A stretch of DNA of 64,000 nucleotides, from the NCBI GenBank assembly GCA_946479515.1, contig CAMLGF010000003.1:90338-154337 (forward strand). Reading direction: 5' to 3'. The first letter of the stretch is position 1, and every line of letters begins with the position of its first letter. The notes under the pieces are model-generated. The model searched no databases. It saw only the letters and a list, made by a program, of their open reading frames with translations, and was not told the origin of the DNA. Source of the stretch: an uncultured Pseudomonadota bacterium (GTDB lineage Bacteria; Pseudomonadota; Gammaproteobacteria; Steroidobacterales; Steroidobacteraceae). Positions 32,194 to 41,632 of the stretch are shown one piece after another. The position numbers and the translations under genes are program-made.

Positions 32194-35100
32194 ATGCCGC
32201 TTCCCCAGTTCCATCCTGCCGTTCAGGCGTGGTTCTCCCGTGCGTTTCCCCATGGCGCGACGCAGGCGCAGCTCGATGCCTGGCCGGCGATCGCGGGTGG
32301 GGGACATGCGCTCATCGCCGCTCCCACGGGATCGGGCAAGACGCTGGCCGCGTTTCTGGCCGCCATCGATTCGCTTGCGCGGGAGGGCGCCGCGGGGCAG
32401 CTGCAGGACGCGACCCGGGTGGTGTACGTCTCGCCGCTGAAGGCGCTGTCGAACGACATCCAGCGCAATCTCGAGCAGCCGCTGGCGGGCATCACCGCCG
32501 AGATGCTGAATCACGGTGCGCAGGCGCCGCAGATCCGTGCCGCGGTGCGCACCGGCGACACCTCCCAGGCCGAGCGCGCCATGATGCGTCGGCTACCGCC
32601 GCACATCCTGGTCACCACGCCCGAGTCCCTCTATCTACTTCTGACCAGCGCCTCGGGCCGGCAGATGCTGCAGACCGTGCGCACGGTCATCGTCGACGAG
32701 ATCCACGCCGTCGCGCAGACCAAGCGCGGCGCGCATCTGACGCTCACCCTCGAGCGGCTGTGCGCCAACGCCAGTGGCCCCGTGCAGCGCATCGGGCTGT
32801 CGGCGACGCAGAAGCCTATCGAAGAGATCGCGCGGTTCCTGGTGTCGGTGCCGGGTGAAGGTTCTCGTGGTAATTCCGGGTTTCAACCCGGCGACCCGCA
32901 AGTGCCCTTGACCTTCGATCGAAACCCGGAATTACCACGAGAACCTTCACCCGGCACCGTCTTCATCGCCAACACCGGCCACGTTCGGGAGCGAGACATC
33001 AATCTCGTGATGCCCGGCGCGCCGCTGGAAGCGGTGATGTCGGGCGAGGTGTGGGCGACGGTCTACGATCAGCTGGCGCAGCTCATCAACGCGCATCACA
33101 CCACGCTGATTTTCGCCAACACGCGCCGCATGGTGGAACGGGTGTCGCGTCATCTGGCCGAGCGGCTCGGCGAAGAACATGTCGCCGCTCACCATGGCAG
33201 CCTGTCCAAGGAAACCCGTTTCGACGCCGAGCAGCGCCTGAAGGCCGGCAGGCTCAAGGTGATGGTCGCGACCGCATCCCTGGAACTCGGCATCGACATC
33301 GGCGACGTGGAGCTGGTCTGCCAGCTCGGTACGCCGCGCAGCATCTCGGTGTTCCTGCAGCGCGTGGGACGCGCCAATCACTCGGTGGGCGGCGTGCCCA
33401 AGGGACGCATCTTCCCGTCCAGCCGCGATGAGCTGGTCGACTGCGTCGCGCTGCTCGATTCCGTGCGCCGCGGCGAGCTCGATCGCCTGCACATCCCCGA
33501 GCATCCGCTCGACGTGCTCTCGCAGCAGATCGTGGCCGAAGTGTCCGCGCGCGAATATGGCGAGGACGAGCTCTACGACCTCGTGTGCCGCGCCTATCCG
33601 TACCGCAATCTGGCGCGCAAGGATTTCGACGCCGTGGTGCGCATGCTGGCCGAGGGAATCGACACCCGCCGCGGTCGCCGCGGCACCTACCTGCACCGCG
33701 ATGCCGTCAACCGCCGCCTGCGCGCCCGCAAGGGAGCGCGGCTGACCGCGATCACCTGCGGCGGCGCCATCCCCGACAACGCCGACTACCAGGTGATCCT
33801 CGAACCCGCCGGAACCTTCGTCGGCACGCTCAACGAGGACTTCGCGATCGAAAGCCTCGCGGGCGACGTCTTCCAGCTCGGCAACACCTCGTATCGCGTG
33901 TTGCGCGTCGAGGCGGGGCGCGTGCGCGTGGAGGACGCCAAGGGTCAGCCGCCGTCCCTGCCGTTCTGGCTGGGCGAGGCGCCGGCGCGCACCGACGAGC
34001 TCAGCGCGGCGGTCTCGCGCCTGCGCGCCGACGTCGAGGCGCTGCTTCCCGAGGTGAACGGCGCGACGCTGGCGCGCGCCATCGACAGCATCGAGGAGCA
34101 CTACCGTCTGCCGCGGCCCGCCGCGCACCAGCTGGTGGAATACCTCGCGGGCGCCAAGGCGGTGCTCGGCAAACTACCCACGCTCGACACTCTGGTGTTC
34201 GAGCGGTTCTTCGACGAATCCGGCGGCATGCAGCTGATCATCCATGCGCCATACGGCGCCCGGATCAACCGCGCCTTCGGTCTGAGCCTGCGCAAGAAGT
34301 TCTGCCGCACGTTCAACTTCGAACTGCAGGCCGCGGCCACCGAGGACGCCATCGTGCTGTCGCTCGGCGAAACGCACAGCTTCGAGCTAGCGAGCGTGGC
34401 GCGTTTCCTGAACAGCAGGACCGTCGAGGACACGCTCATCCAGGCCATGCTGGATTCGCCCATGTTCACCGCGCGCTGGCGCTGGAATGCCAGCATCTCG
34501 CTGGCCATCCGGCGCGCGTCGGGTGGCAAGCGCACGCCGCCCAACATCCAGCGCATGGCGGCCGAAGACCTGATCGCCGTGCTGTTCCCCGACCAGATCG
34601 CCTGTGCGGAGAATCTCAGCGGTCCGCGCGAGATCCCCGACCATCCGCTGGTCCAGCAGACGCTGCACGACTGCCTGCACGAGGCCATGGACATCGACGG
34701 CCTGCGCAGGCTGCTGGAGGGCCTGGAATCCGGCGCCATCCGCGTGGTGGCGAAAGACCTGCCGCAACCGTCGCCGCTGGCCGCGGAGATCCTGGGCGCG
34801 CGTCCCTACGCGTTCCTCGACGATGCGCCGCTCGAGGAGCGCCGGACCAACGCGGTCGCGCAGCGCCGCTGGCTCGATCCGGAAACCGCCGCGGACATGG
34901 GCAAGCTCGACCCTGCGGCCATCGCGCTGGTGCGCGAACAGGCCTGGCCGGAGGTTACCAACGCCGACGAATTGCACGATGCGCTGCATGCCATGGGCGT
35001 GATCACGGCCGGGGAAGGCGCGCGTGCGCACTGGGCGCGCTGGCTCGACGAACTCATCGCGGCCAGGCGCGCCACCCGCCTGACAGCCGCCGGCAAAGAC

Positions 35101-36639
35101 GGCGCCGAACACACTTTCTGGGTGTGCGCCGAGTGCCTGCCGTTGATCTGCGCCGTGTATCCGGCGGCGACGCGGGATCCGCCGATCACCGCACCCGCGG
35201 ACAAGGCGGCCAGGCAATGGCAGCGCGAGCAGGCCATCACCGATCTCGTGCGTGGGCGGCTGCAGAGCCTGGGTCCGGTGACCGCGCGCGAACTCGCCGA
35301 TTCGCTCGCGCTCGCGACCGCCGAAATCGGCGTGGCGCTCGTGGAGCTCGAGAGCGAGGGTTTCGTGTTACGGGGGCGTTTCAGCGAAGACGCCAGCACG
35401 CCCGAAGCTCTGCGGGAAGGCGATTCCAGCCTGGAGTGGTGCGAGCGGCGATTGCTCGCGCGCATCCATCGATACACCATCAAGACGCTGCGCGCCGAGA
35501 TCGAACCCGTGTCCGGCGCCGACTTCATGCGTTTCCTGTTCGAGTGGCAGGGCCTCACGCGCCAGCCCAGGCCCGAAGGCGTCGAAGCGCTCGACGCGGT
35601 CATCAAGCAGCTCGAGGGCTACGAGGTGCCTGCCGCCGCCTGGGAAAGCGACGTGCTGGGCGCCCGGCTGCACGACTACGACCCGCACTGGCTCGACAGC
35701 CTGTGCCTCTCGGGGCGTGCGCTCTGGGCGCGGCTGCAGCCTGCCAGGTCCGCCACCGCCGCGCCCGTGCGCACCACGCCCATCGCGCTGCTCACCCGGC
35801 GCAACTGGTCGCTGTGGAACCAGCTCGCTGCCGAGCCGCGCGCCGAGCCGCAGTTGTCGCACGGGGCGCGCGCGCTGCTCGACTATCTACGCGAGCAGGG
35901 CGCGTCGTTCTTCGACGATCTGGTGAGCGGCACGCGCCTGCTGCGGGCCCAGGCCGAGACCGCGCTGGGTGAGCTGGTGTCCGCGGGGCTGGTCAACGCC
36001 GACAGCTACTCGGGCCTGCGCGCGCTGCTCATCCCGTCGGACAAGAAGCGCCAGCTCGCCGCCCGGCGCCGGCGCGTGGCGTTGTTCGGTCTCGAGGATG
36101 CGGGCCGGTGGAGCCTGGCCCGCAAGCCCGTCGCCAGGGGCGGCACGCAGTCCGAAGCCGACGCGCTGGAACAGGTGGCCGAAATCCTGCTGCGCCGCTA
36201 CGGCGTCGTGTTTCGCCGCGTGCTGGAGCGTGAGGCGGATTGGCTGCCGCCCTGGCATGCGCTGCTGCGCGTGTTCCGGCGGCTGGAAGCGCAGGGAAAG
36301 ATCCGCGGCGGGCGATTCGTGGCCGGGATGAGCGGCGAGCAGTACGCATTGCCCGACGCCGTTGCTGCCATGCGAGCCGTGCGCAAGCAGGAAGCGCGCG
36401 GCGATCTCGTCTCCCTGAGCGCCGCCGACCCGCTGAACCTCACCGGCATCGTTACGCCCGGTGCGCGGGTGCCCGGGCTGACAAACAATCGCGTGCTGTA
36501 CCGCGACGGCGTTCCCGTCGCCGTCCGCGCCGGCGGGCAGTCGGATTTCCTGGTGGCCATGGAGCCGGGCCGGGAATGGGAAGCACGGCAGGCTCTGTTG
36601 CGCAAGAACCTGGTGCCCGGCTCGGCGCGAGTCACCTGA
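32194..36639 (+). CDS. lhr: Lhr-type ATP-dependent helicase with in-frame palindromic insert
   Basis: A 1481-residue large superfamily 2 helicase (start ATG 32194; a further ATG at 32158 is possible). Walker A is APTGSGKT at 43-50, and motif II is D168-E-I-H171. GLSATQKP is motif III and [11 protein letters not shown] is motif VI. The Lhr core winged-helix and the C-terminal uracil-glycosylase-linked extension region give the full E. coli Lhr-like length (about 1500). Lhr translocates 3' to 5' on ssDNA and acts in DNA repair. Between motif III and the second RecA domain (residues about 218-256) a 114-base perfect inverted repeat is inserted in frame; relatives have a short variable loop here. 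Confidence 0.92.
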   Translation: MPLPQFHPAVQAWFSRAFPHGATQAQLDAWPAIAGGGHALIAAPTGSGKTLAAFLAAIDSLAREGAAGQLQDATRVVYVSPLKALSNDIQRNLEQPLAGITAEMLNHGAQAPQIRAAVRTGDTSQAERAMMRRLPPHILVTTPESLYLLLTSASGRQMLQTVRTVIVDEIHAVAQTKRGAHLTLTLERLCANASGPVQRIGLSATQKPIEEIARFLVSVPGEGSRGNSGFQPGDPQVPLTFDRNPELPREPSPGTVFIANTGHVRERDINLVMPGAPLEAVMSGEVWATVYDQLAQLINAHHTTLIFANTRRMVERVSRHLAERLGEEHVAAHHGSLSKETRFDAEQRLKAGRLKVMVATASLELGIDIGDVELVCQLGTPRSISVFLQRVGRANHSVGGVPKGRIFPSSRDELVDCVALLDSVRRGELDRLHIPEHPLDVLSQQIVAEVSAREYGEDELYDLVCRAYPYRNLARKDFDAVVRMLAEGIDTRRGRRGTYLHRDAVNRRLRARKGARLTAITCGGAIPDNADYQVILEPAGTFVGTLNEDFAIESLAGDVFQLGNTSYRVLRVEAGRVRVEDAKGQPPSLPFWLGEAPARTDELSAAVSRLRADVEALLPEVNGATLARAIDSIEEHYRLPRPAAHQLVEYLAGAKAVLGKLPTLDTLVFERFFDESGGMQLIIHAPYGARINRAFGLSLRKKFCRTFNFELQAAATEDAIVLSLGETHSFELASVARFLNSRTVEDTLIQAMLDSPMFTARWRWNASISLAIRRASGGKRTPPNIQRMAAEDLIAVLFPDQIACAENLSGPREIPDHPLVQQTLHDCLHEAMDIDGLRRLLEGLESGAIRVVAKDLPQPSPLAAEILGARPYAFLDDAPLEERRTNAVAQRRWLDPETAADMGKLDPAAIALVREQAWPEVTNADELHDALHAMGVITAGEGARAHWARWLDELIAARRATRLTAAGKDGAEHTFWVCAECLPLICAVYPAATRDPPITAPADKAARQWQREQAITDLVRGRLQSLGPVTARELADSLALATAEIGVALVELESEGFVLRGRFSEDASTPEALREGDSSLEWCERRLLARIHRYTIKTLRAEIEPVSGADFMRFLFEWQGLTRQPRPEGVEALDAVIKQLEGYEVPAAAWESDVLGARLHDYDPHWLDSLCLSGRALWARLQPARSATAAPVRTTPIALLTRRNWSLWNQLAAEPRAEPQLSHGARALLDYLREQGASFFDDLVSGTRLLRAQAETALGELVSAGLVNADSYSGLRALLIPSDKKRQLAARRRRVALFGLEDAGRWSLARKPVARGGTQSEADALEQVAEILLRRYGVVFRRVLEREADWLPPWHALLRVFRRLEAQGKIRGGRFVAGMSGEQYALPDAVAAMRAVRKQEARGDLVSLSAADPLNLTGIVTPGARVPGLTNNRVLYRDGVPVAVRAGGQSDFLVAMEPGREWEARQALLRKNLVPGSARVT
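32846..32959. repeat. 39-bp perfect inverted repeat inside lhr
   Basis: The arms 32846-32884 and 32921-32959 are exact reverse complements over 39 bases, separated by 36 bases. The total of 114 bases is 38 codons, so the element keeps the frame. It contains AATTCC/GGAATT and other AT-richer stretches unlike the surrounding coding sequence. No second copy is visible in the window. Confidence 0.95.
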
Positions 36640-36654
36640 GCTCGCGCGGGTCGG

Positions 36655-36685
36655 GCGCCGGCACTGGCCAGCGCGGTGCTGGCGC
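36655..36685. terminator. Hairpin between convergent lhr and lipoprotein genes
   Basis: GCGCCGGCAC (36655-36664) pairs with GTGCTGGCGC (36676-36685) with one G-T pair. It lies in the 57-base gap between two convergent genes. There is no T-tract, so the terminator reading is tentative. Confidence 0.4.
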
Positions 36686-36696
36686 CGGGCGTTGGG

Positions 36697-37287
36697 TCAG
36701 GCGCCGAGCTTCTGCATCAGTTCCTCGCCCTTTGCCTTGGCGGCGCGCCCGCGACGCACGGCATCCGCCACCAGTCCCGAGCTGAACTCCGCGCCGGCCT
36801 CGGCCCAGGAGGATTTCATGTTCTCGAAGTCGGCCTTGGCCGCTTCCCAAGAAGCCTTGTCCACTCCCGACGGCAGTCTTCGCGAGCGGGTCAGCGAATC
36901 GACCTTCGCCTGCAGTTTGCTCACCATCTCCGGCACGCTGGCGTTGAGCTCGGTCCATTCCTGCTGAGCGGCCGCGAGCATTTCCTCGGCCTCGGCTTTC
37001 TTCCGCGCGACGGATTCCCTGAGCGTCGAGATCGTGGCGGCGACATTGGGCGTCTGCATGACCACGGCCTTGTAGTTCTTGCTCGCCAGTTCGCCCTTCA
37101 GCCGGGCAATGGAGTCTTCGACACTCCTGAGTTCATCCGCCGCATATTTCTCGGCATCCGACTTGAACTGGGACAGCGAGGCTTCGACTTGCGCAACGGC
37201 CTTCTCGGCCGGCTCCTTCTGGTTGGCACAGGCCGTGATCAACACGGCCGCGGCGACAATCGCCGCCAGCATTCTGGTCGCCTGCAT
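36697..37287 (-). CDS. Predicted coiled-coil lipoprotein
   Basis: A 196-residue protein with a lipobox (VLITAC) and an almost wholly helical mature part rich in Ala, Glu and Lys, including EKAVAQVEASLSQFKSDAEK and VARKKAEAEEMLAAAQQEW. Long amphipathic helices suggest a periplasmic coiled coil. I do not recognise a named family. It is convergent with lhr and stands as a single gene. Confidence 0.7.
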   Translation of the reverse strand: MQATRMLAAIVAAAVLITACANQKEPAEKAVAQVEASLSQFKSDAEKYAADELRSVEDSIARLKGELASKNYKAVVMQTPNVAATISTLRESVARKKAEAEEMLAAAQQEWTELNASVPEMVSKLQAKVDSLTRSRRLPSGVDKASWEAAKADFENMKSSWAEAGAEFSSGLVADAVRRGRAAKAKGEELMQKLGA

Positions 37288-37402
37288 GGAATTCTCCTTT
37301 GTCCGCGGTCCCCCCGCACGAGCGCCCGCGAGTATGGAGCGCGCGCGGCCCAGGGGCTATCGGCAAGGACCGACTGCCGCGACGTCCGGATGTTGCGATG
37401 CG

Positions 37403-37744
37403 CTAGAAGGGGAAACTGTCGCTCTGATTGTCCGGATCCGCATGCGACTGCAGGATGCGGAAATATACGCGGCGGCCCGGTTGGTCCTTGTGCCTGATGT
37501 AGACGATCGCGTAGCGCTCGTCGCCGAAATTCTGGAACTCGTGCGGATCGGCGTCCCAACCTGGGTAGTGAGTGCGCAGCCAGCGCCCGATCTGGCGCTC
37601 GAGCATGAGGTCGCTGGTCGAGACGAGCCGCACCGCGGACTCGAATGAACCGCCCGGCGCCGCTGGGTTCGGAATGCTGAGTTGGGCCTGGGCGGCGCCG
37701 ATGCCTAACAGGGTGACGGCGGCAAGCTGACAGAAAAATTTCAT
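37403..37744 (-). CDS. Small exported protein of unknown function
   Basis: A 113-residue protein with signal peptide MKFFCQLAAVTLLGIGAAQA (ATG at 37744 preferred to 37765 because it begins the signal directly). The mature part has RQIGRWLRTHYPGWDADPHE and AIVYIRHKDQPGRRVYFRIL, which looks like a small mixed alpha-beta domain. No family is recognised. Confidence 0.65.
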   Translation of the reverse strand: MKFFCQLAAVTLLGIGAAQAQLSIPNPAAPGGSFESAVRLVSTSDLMLERQIGRWLRTHYPGWDADPHEFQNFGDERYAIVYIRHKDQPGRRVYFRILQSHADPDNQSDSFPF

Positions 37745-37816
37745 GTGACCCCCTTCCTGCGGCAATAAATCACAGCCCCGGAAGGGCCGTCAATCGTGGC
37801 TTGGGCCGCGTCCCAC

Positions 37817-37835
37817 CGGCGGGATTCTCCCGCCG
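37817..37835 (-). terminator. Stem-loop after the SARP/TPR regulator gene
   Basis: CGGCGGGA (37817-37824) and TCCCGCCG (37828-37835) form an eight-pair stem with a three-base loop two bases after the stop codon on the minus strand. There is no clear U-tract. Confidence 0.4.
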
Positions 37836-37837
37836 CT

Positions 37838-39853
37838 TCAGCTCACGCCGACGCGCCTTGCGCCCTGGGAGAACACCGCTGCGGCCTCGGGGGAACAGCG
37901 GAAGGCGGCCAGGAAATCCGCGAACTTGTAGTCGGGAACACGCGCCCGGATCCGGGCCGTGTACGCATTGCCTTCCTCGACCCGCCCGGCGAGGCCCAGG
38001 GCGAAGGCCGCGATGGCCATGATGTGTTGATGGGCATTGGGACGGGCCGCGGCCTTGATGCCCCAATTGGCCGCCTCCTCGTAGTCGCCGAGACGCGCCA
38101 GCGCCATGCAACGCGCGCCGAGAAAGGCGAACAGCAAGGGATCGAACGGCGACAGCAGCCGGGCGTGATCCGTGAAAGAAATCGCCGCCCTCGGGTCGCC
38201 GGACTGGGAGTGCACGAAGGCCAGCGTGTAGTGACCGCCGGCATAGTTTGGGCTCAGGTCGACGGCGCGTTCCAGCTCCTGCACGGCCTGGTCCTGACTG
38301 CCGCGCAGCCACAGCGCGCGGCCCATGGCCCAGTGGGCGGTCGGGTCGCGGTCGTCGGCCATGAGGCTTCTGCCGGCTGCGTCGAAGGCGCGGTCGATTT
38401 CCGGTCCAGCCTTCTTCCAGCCCAGGAAGGCGTTCTGGAAATGCGCGAACGACAGGCCGGCATAGGCGCGCGCGAAAGTGGGATCGAGTTCCACCGCCTG
38501 GGCGAAGTACCGGCGGGCATGCTCGTTGTCCGCCTTGCTGAAGCGATACATGTGCCAGAGACCGCGGTGATGCGCCTCCCAGGCATCGAGCGAGCTCGGT
38601 GGCTTGAGGATGGCGCGATTGCGCTCCACCATCTCGATCTCGTGCGCCACCGACGCGACGATGCGGTTGCCGATCTCCTCGAGCACGTCCAGCGCACCGT
38701 CGGCCTTTTCGTCGAACACGTCGTTCCAGACGATGCGCGCGGTGCGTGTTTCCACCAGTTCGGCGCTCACCTGCATCTTGCGGTGGTTGCGACGGACCGT
38801 GCCGCTGACCACATAGTCGACGTTGAGCATGCGGCCGGCTTCTTCGGGGCCGACGGCGCGGTCGCGCAGCGCGAACGTGCTGCCTTGCGAGATCACGAAC
38901 AGGCTGCGCAGTTTCGCGAGGCGCGTGGTGACGTCGTAAGCCAGTGCGTCGGCCGCGCCGCCGCGCCGATCGGACTCGGTAGATAGATCGACGAACGGCA
39001 TGACGGCGATGGAGGCGCGCCGCGACGAGGCCGGCGTGGTGTCACGGCGGATCTCGGTGAGACTGGCGCTGACGATCGCGAGCGGCGGTCCGGCGGCCTC
39101 CGGGCGGGCGGTCGCCCGGGCGCGCGCCGTGCGCCACAGCTCGCGCAGCGGCGTGCTGTCCAGTCCATCGGCCTCGAACAGCTTGCTGGCACTGGCTAGG
39201 TGCGCCTCGCCCTCGGCCACGCGCCCCTGCCGCGCGAGCGAGGTGAGCAGGATGTCGTGTGCCTGGCGATCGAAGGGCGAGAGGCGCAGCCACCTTTCCA
39301 GGTAGCCCGCGGCCTCGGCGTGCGGCAGATCGCGCGCGAGGTTTTCCAGCAACACGGTCTGGATGCCGCGGAAGCGGCGGCGCTCGGCCGTAATCCAGGC
39401 GTCGAACTCCGGGCTGCGCGCGATCTCCAGTCCTTCGAGCAGCTCGCCGCCGAACAGCGCGGCCAGCGCCTGCTGTTGCTCCGTGCCCAACTTGCTGATG
39501 CCGTGTTCGGGCGCGTGCGTGACTTCCAGCGCGTCCACGAAACAGTCGGAAAGATCGAGTCGTAGCGTGCTGCCGTCGGCGATCACGCGCTTGCGGTCAT
39601 GCTCGTCGATCAGGCCGCGGATCTTGGACAGGCACCAGCGCAGCTCACCCCGCGGATCGTTGGGTACTTCCCACAGCAGCTCGCAGATCTGCGAGCGGGC
39701 GATCGGCCGGCTGGCGAGCACCAGGTAGCCGAGCAAGGCGCGCACCTTGCGCGACGCCGGCAGCGCGAGTGTCTCGCCGCCGCGGGAAAGTTCCAGCGGC
39801 CCGAGCAGACGAAATCGTAACGATTCCACGGACTTTCCCACGCCCTTTACCAC
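37838..39853 (-). CDS. SARP/BTAD-type regulator with FlgO-like and TPR domains
   Basis: A protein of about 671 residues. The N-terminus, LRFRLLGPLELSRGGETLAL then RKVRALLGYLVLASRPIARS, is the winged-helix of SARP-type activators; ELRWCLSKIRGLIDE is its recognition part. Residues about 110-250 resemble the BTAD helical domain. SIAVMPFVDLSTESDRR then LAYDVTTRLAKLRSLFVISQ (about 290-400) is the FlgO/TolB-N-like module seen with adenylate cyclases and CadC-like regulators. The rest is tetratricopeptide repeats (ARRYFAQAVELDPTFARAYA, ELERAVDLSPNYAGGHYTLA). GTG codons at 39853, 39841 and 39829 are possible starts. It is divergent from the decayed methyltransferase gene. Confidence 0.75.
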   Translation of the reverse strand: MVKGVGKSVESLRFRLLGPLELSRGGETLALPASRKVRALLGYLVLASRPIARSQICELLWEVPNDPRGELRWCLSKIRGLIDEHDRKRVIADGSTLRLDLSDCFVDALEVTHAPEHGISKLGTEQQQALAALFGGELLEGLEIARSPEFDAWITAERRRFRGIQTVLLENLARDLPHAEAAGYLERWLRLSPFDRQAHDILLTSLARQGRVAEGEAHLASASKLFEADGLDSTPLRELWRTARARATARPEAAGPPLAIVSASLTEIRRDTTPASSRRASIAVMPFVDLSTESDRRGGAADALAYDVTTRLAKLRSLFVISQGSTFALRDRAVGPEEAGRMLNVDYVVSGTVRRNHRKMQVSAELVETRTARIVWNDVFDEKADGALDVLEEIGNRIVASVAHEIEMVERNRAILKPPSSLDAWEAHHRGLWHMYRFSKADNEHARRYFAQAVELDPTFARAYAGLSFAHFQNAFLGWKKAGPEIDRAFDAAGRSLMADDRDPTAHWAMGRALWLRGSQDQAVQELERAVDLSPNYAGGHYTLAFVHSQSGDPRAAISFTDHARLLSPFDPLLFAFLGARCMALARLGDYEEAANWGIKAAARPNAHQHIMAIAAFALGLAGRVEEGNAYTARIRARVPDYKFADFLAAFRCSPEAAAVFSQGARRVGVS

Positions 39854-39898
39854 GCTGGTCCGGTAGTTTGCCGATGGTTCAATTCGAGGAGGGAAAAC

Positions 39899-40376
39899 AT
39901 GGATCCGAGTCTGTCGCGGAATGTCCGTCTGGAATTGCGGGCCAGCCAGGCGCTCCAGCAATCCGTCTGGGCGAGCGGGGATTATGCCGTCACCGGCAAT
40001 GCCTTGCAGATCGTCAGCGAAGAGCTCTGCGATTCCGTGAATTTGTGCCAGGACCAGCGCGTGCTCGACGTGGCGGCAGGCAGCTTCCAGGCCTCCATGG
40101 CCGCCGCGCGGCGCTGGTGCGACGTGACCGCCACCGACGTGCCATCCGATCTGACACGTCGCAGCCGGCAGCGCATCGCGAACTCCCATGGACTGGGTGG
40201 ACCGACTGCGCGCGAGCTACGCGCCCGCGATCCGTGCCTTCGCCGTCCTCGACGCCGCCGGCAAGCGCGAGCTGCGTGGCGCCCTGCTGGAATTGGTGCA
40301 GCGGTTCAATCGTTCCGGCGACGCGAGCATGCGGGTGGATACGCAATACCTCGAGGTCGTCGTCCTGCGGCGCTGA
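39899..40376 (+). pseudogene. Class I SAM methyltransferase with large internal deletion and frameshift
   Basis: From a good start (AGGAGG then ATG at 39899) the frame encodes the N-terminus of a SAM methyltransferase: WASGDYAVTGNALQIVSEEL, motif I VLDVAAGSFQASMAAARRW and motif II VTATDVP. After about residue 95 the family sequence stops. The family's C-terminus resumes in another frame from about 40188: VDRLRASYAPAIRAFAVLDA and QRFNRSGDASMRVDTQYLEV. Intact relatives are about 270 residues, so roughly 110-120 residues of the middle are missing. The retained open frame would run on to 40411 as an unrelated tail. It is most likely a relic, possibly of a target of the divergent regulator. Confidence 0.8.
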
Positions 40377-40655
40377 GGTGCGCAAATAGCGCCATCGCGG
40401 CACGCGAATAGGAGTACTGTGCCGCCAGGCTTGTGAACTTGTCCTGACCTCCCTGGGCCCCGCGTCCCGCGACGCCACTTCGGCCAGAGTCGCCACCGCA
40501 AAGCACTCGCGAACCGTGTTCGTCAGATGAGGATCGCCCATGATCTGCGCCCAATCCGGGAATACCACCGCGTCCGCCTGGGGCGGCCCTCGCGCCGGAG
40601 AGTCCGCGTGCTGAGGTTGAATTTCCTGACGCTGCGAGGCGATTCACCCACGCTC
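40377..40655. other. Gene-free stretch of 279 bases
   Basis: I see no convincing gene here. Several overlapping frames cross it on the minus strand but run antisense into the methyltransferase relic and show no domain features. A promoter for the unknown operon at 40656 probably lies in it. Confidence 0.5.
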
Positions 40656-40991
40656 ATGATCGCCACCTGCGTGCGTTTCGCCGCCGACGGCACCCTGCGC
40701 GGCCCGGACAACTACGTGATCGCGCGCTGTCTCGACGGCGCCTGGCAGGTGGGCGGCCGCATGCATCGCGAGCTCGAATGCGACGGACCGGTGCGAGTGC
40801 GCCTGTTGCTGGGTACGAGCGATCCGCCGCGGGTGCTGGGCACCTTCCGCCAGGTGCGCACCCGAGGCGGGATGCTCTATGGGGACGATGCGTGCCTGCA
40901 TGTTTCCATGCCGGGCAGGTGCTCGCACCCGGCCGGCCCGGCCGCGAATTTCAGCGTGACTTTCGAACGAGGACCGAATGCAGAAGCGTAA
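40656..40991 (+). CDS. Small protein of unknown function
   Basis: From the ATG at 40656 a 111-residue protein, MIATCVRFAADGTLRGPDNY then GGRMHRELECDGPVRVRLLL; the frame also extends upstream to 40527, so the start is uncertain. It is beta-rich, with three cysteines before the C-terminal tail. I do not recognise a family. Its end overlaps the start of the next small gene by 14 bases, so the three genes 40656-41522 form one operon. Confidence 0.5.
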   Translation: MIATCVRFAADGTLRGPDNYVIARCLDGAWQVGGRMHRELECDGPVRVRLLLGTSDPPRVLGTFRQVRTRGGMLYGDDACLHVSMPGRCSHPAGPAANFSVTFERGPNAEA

Positions 40992-41130
40992 CTTTGGCCA
41001 GGCGAAAAAGCAGAAGGAAGCCGCACGCAAGGCGCGGCAGCAGGAAAAGCTCGCCCGCAAACACTCGCGGGCCCAGGCGCCCGCCGGAATCGAGGCGCCT
41101 GGATCGGCTGCTCCCAAGGCCATGCCATGA
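40978..41130 (+). CDS. Small basic protein, 50 residues
   Basis: A 50-residue, highly basic protein beginning MQKRNFGQAKKQKEAARKAR, with a Lys/Arg-rich helical N-terminal half and an Ala/Pro-rich tail. Similar short basic proteins are conserved but uncharacterised in proteobacteria. It overlaps the preceding gene by 14 bases and the following one by four (ATGA), which supports that it is translated. Confidence 0.6.
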   Translation: MQKRNFGQAKKQKEAARKARQQEKLARKHSRAQAPAGIEAPGSAAPKAMP

Positions 41131-41522
41131 AGTTCGCATACGCAACCTCGGGTAACGGACGCGTGCAGATGCGTGAGCGCCAGCGCCGCGACCGTGCGTC
41201 CACACCCGATCTGCGCAACCAGTTTCCGCAGTTCAGCACCCTGCGGCTCAAGTTCGATTTCAGTGACCACGGGCCGTTCACGCCCGCGCCGCAGCTGGCC
41301 GTGCTGCATCCGCCAGCCCCCGCGTACTTCGTCTTTCCCTGTCCCTACTCGGACTGCAGCGGTGAGTTCGATCTGTCGACCGCCGTCAACACCATGGTGC
41401 GTGCCCAGCAGGACCACTGCGCAGGGCAATTGCGTTGCCCGGGGCATCGCAGCGTCGAGCGCAACGTGCGCGCCGACTGCAGCCTGATGCTCGAGTACCG
41501 AGTCGAGGCGCTCCGCGGCTGA
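41127..41522 (+). CDS. Cysteine-containing protein of unknown function
   Basis: A 131-residue protein. The C-terminal half has FVFPCPYSDCSGEFDLSTAV and QDHCAGQLRCPGHRSVERNV plus a later cysteine, a Cys/His pattern that may bind zinc. I do not recognise a named family. It is coupled to the 50-residue protein by an ATGA overlap. Confidence 0.6.
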   Translation: MKFAYATSGNGRVQMRERQRRDRASTPDLRNQFPQFSTLRLKFDFSDHGPFTPAPQLAVLHPPAPAYFVFPCPYSDCSGEFDLSTAVNTMVRAQQDHCAGQLRCPGHRSVERNVRADCSLMLEYRVEALRG

Positions 41523-41632
41523 ATTTCCGGCTCGCGCCGGCCAGTTCGCCCGCGATTTTCCACGCCGATTTCCACGATCGCTCCCACGGGCCGCGCCTAA
41601 CGTGCGCGCATCACCTTTTTCGGGAGCCCTCC

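Noticed and set aside
33585..35972. Very long plus-strand frame overlapping lhr
   Set aside because: It is in another frame of lhr, is dominated by Arg/Ala/Gly repeats, and has no domain; lhr has family motifs throughout.
40014..40568. Minus-strand frame over the methyltransferase relic
   Set aside because: It reads antisense to the relic's family C-terminus and shows no domain.
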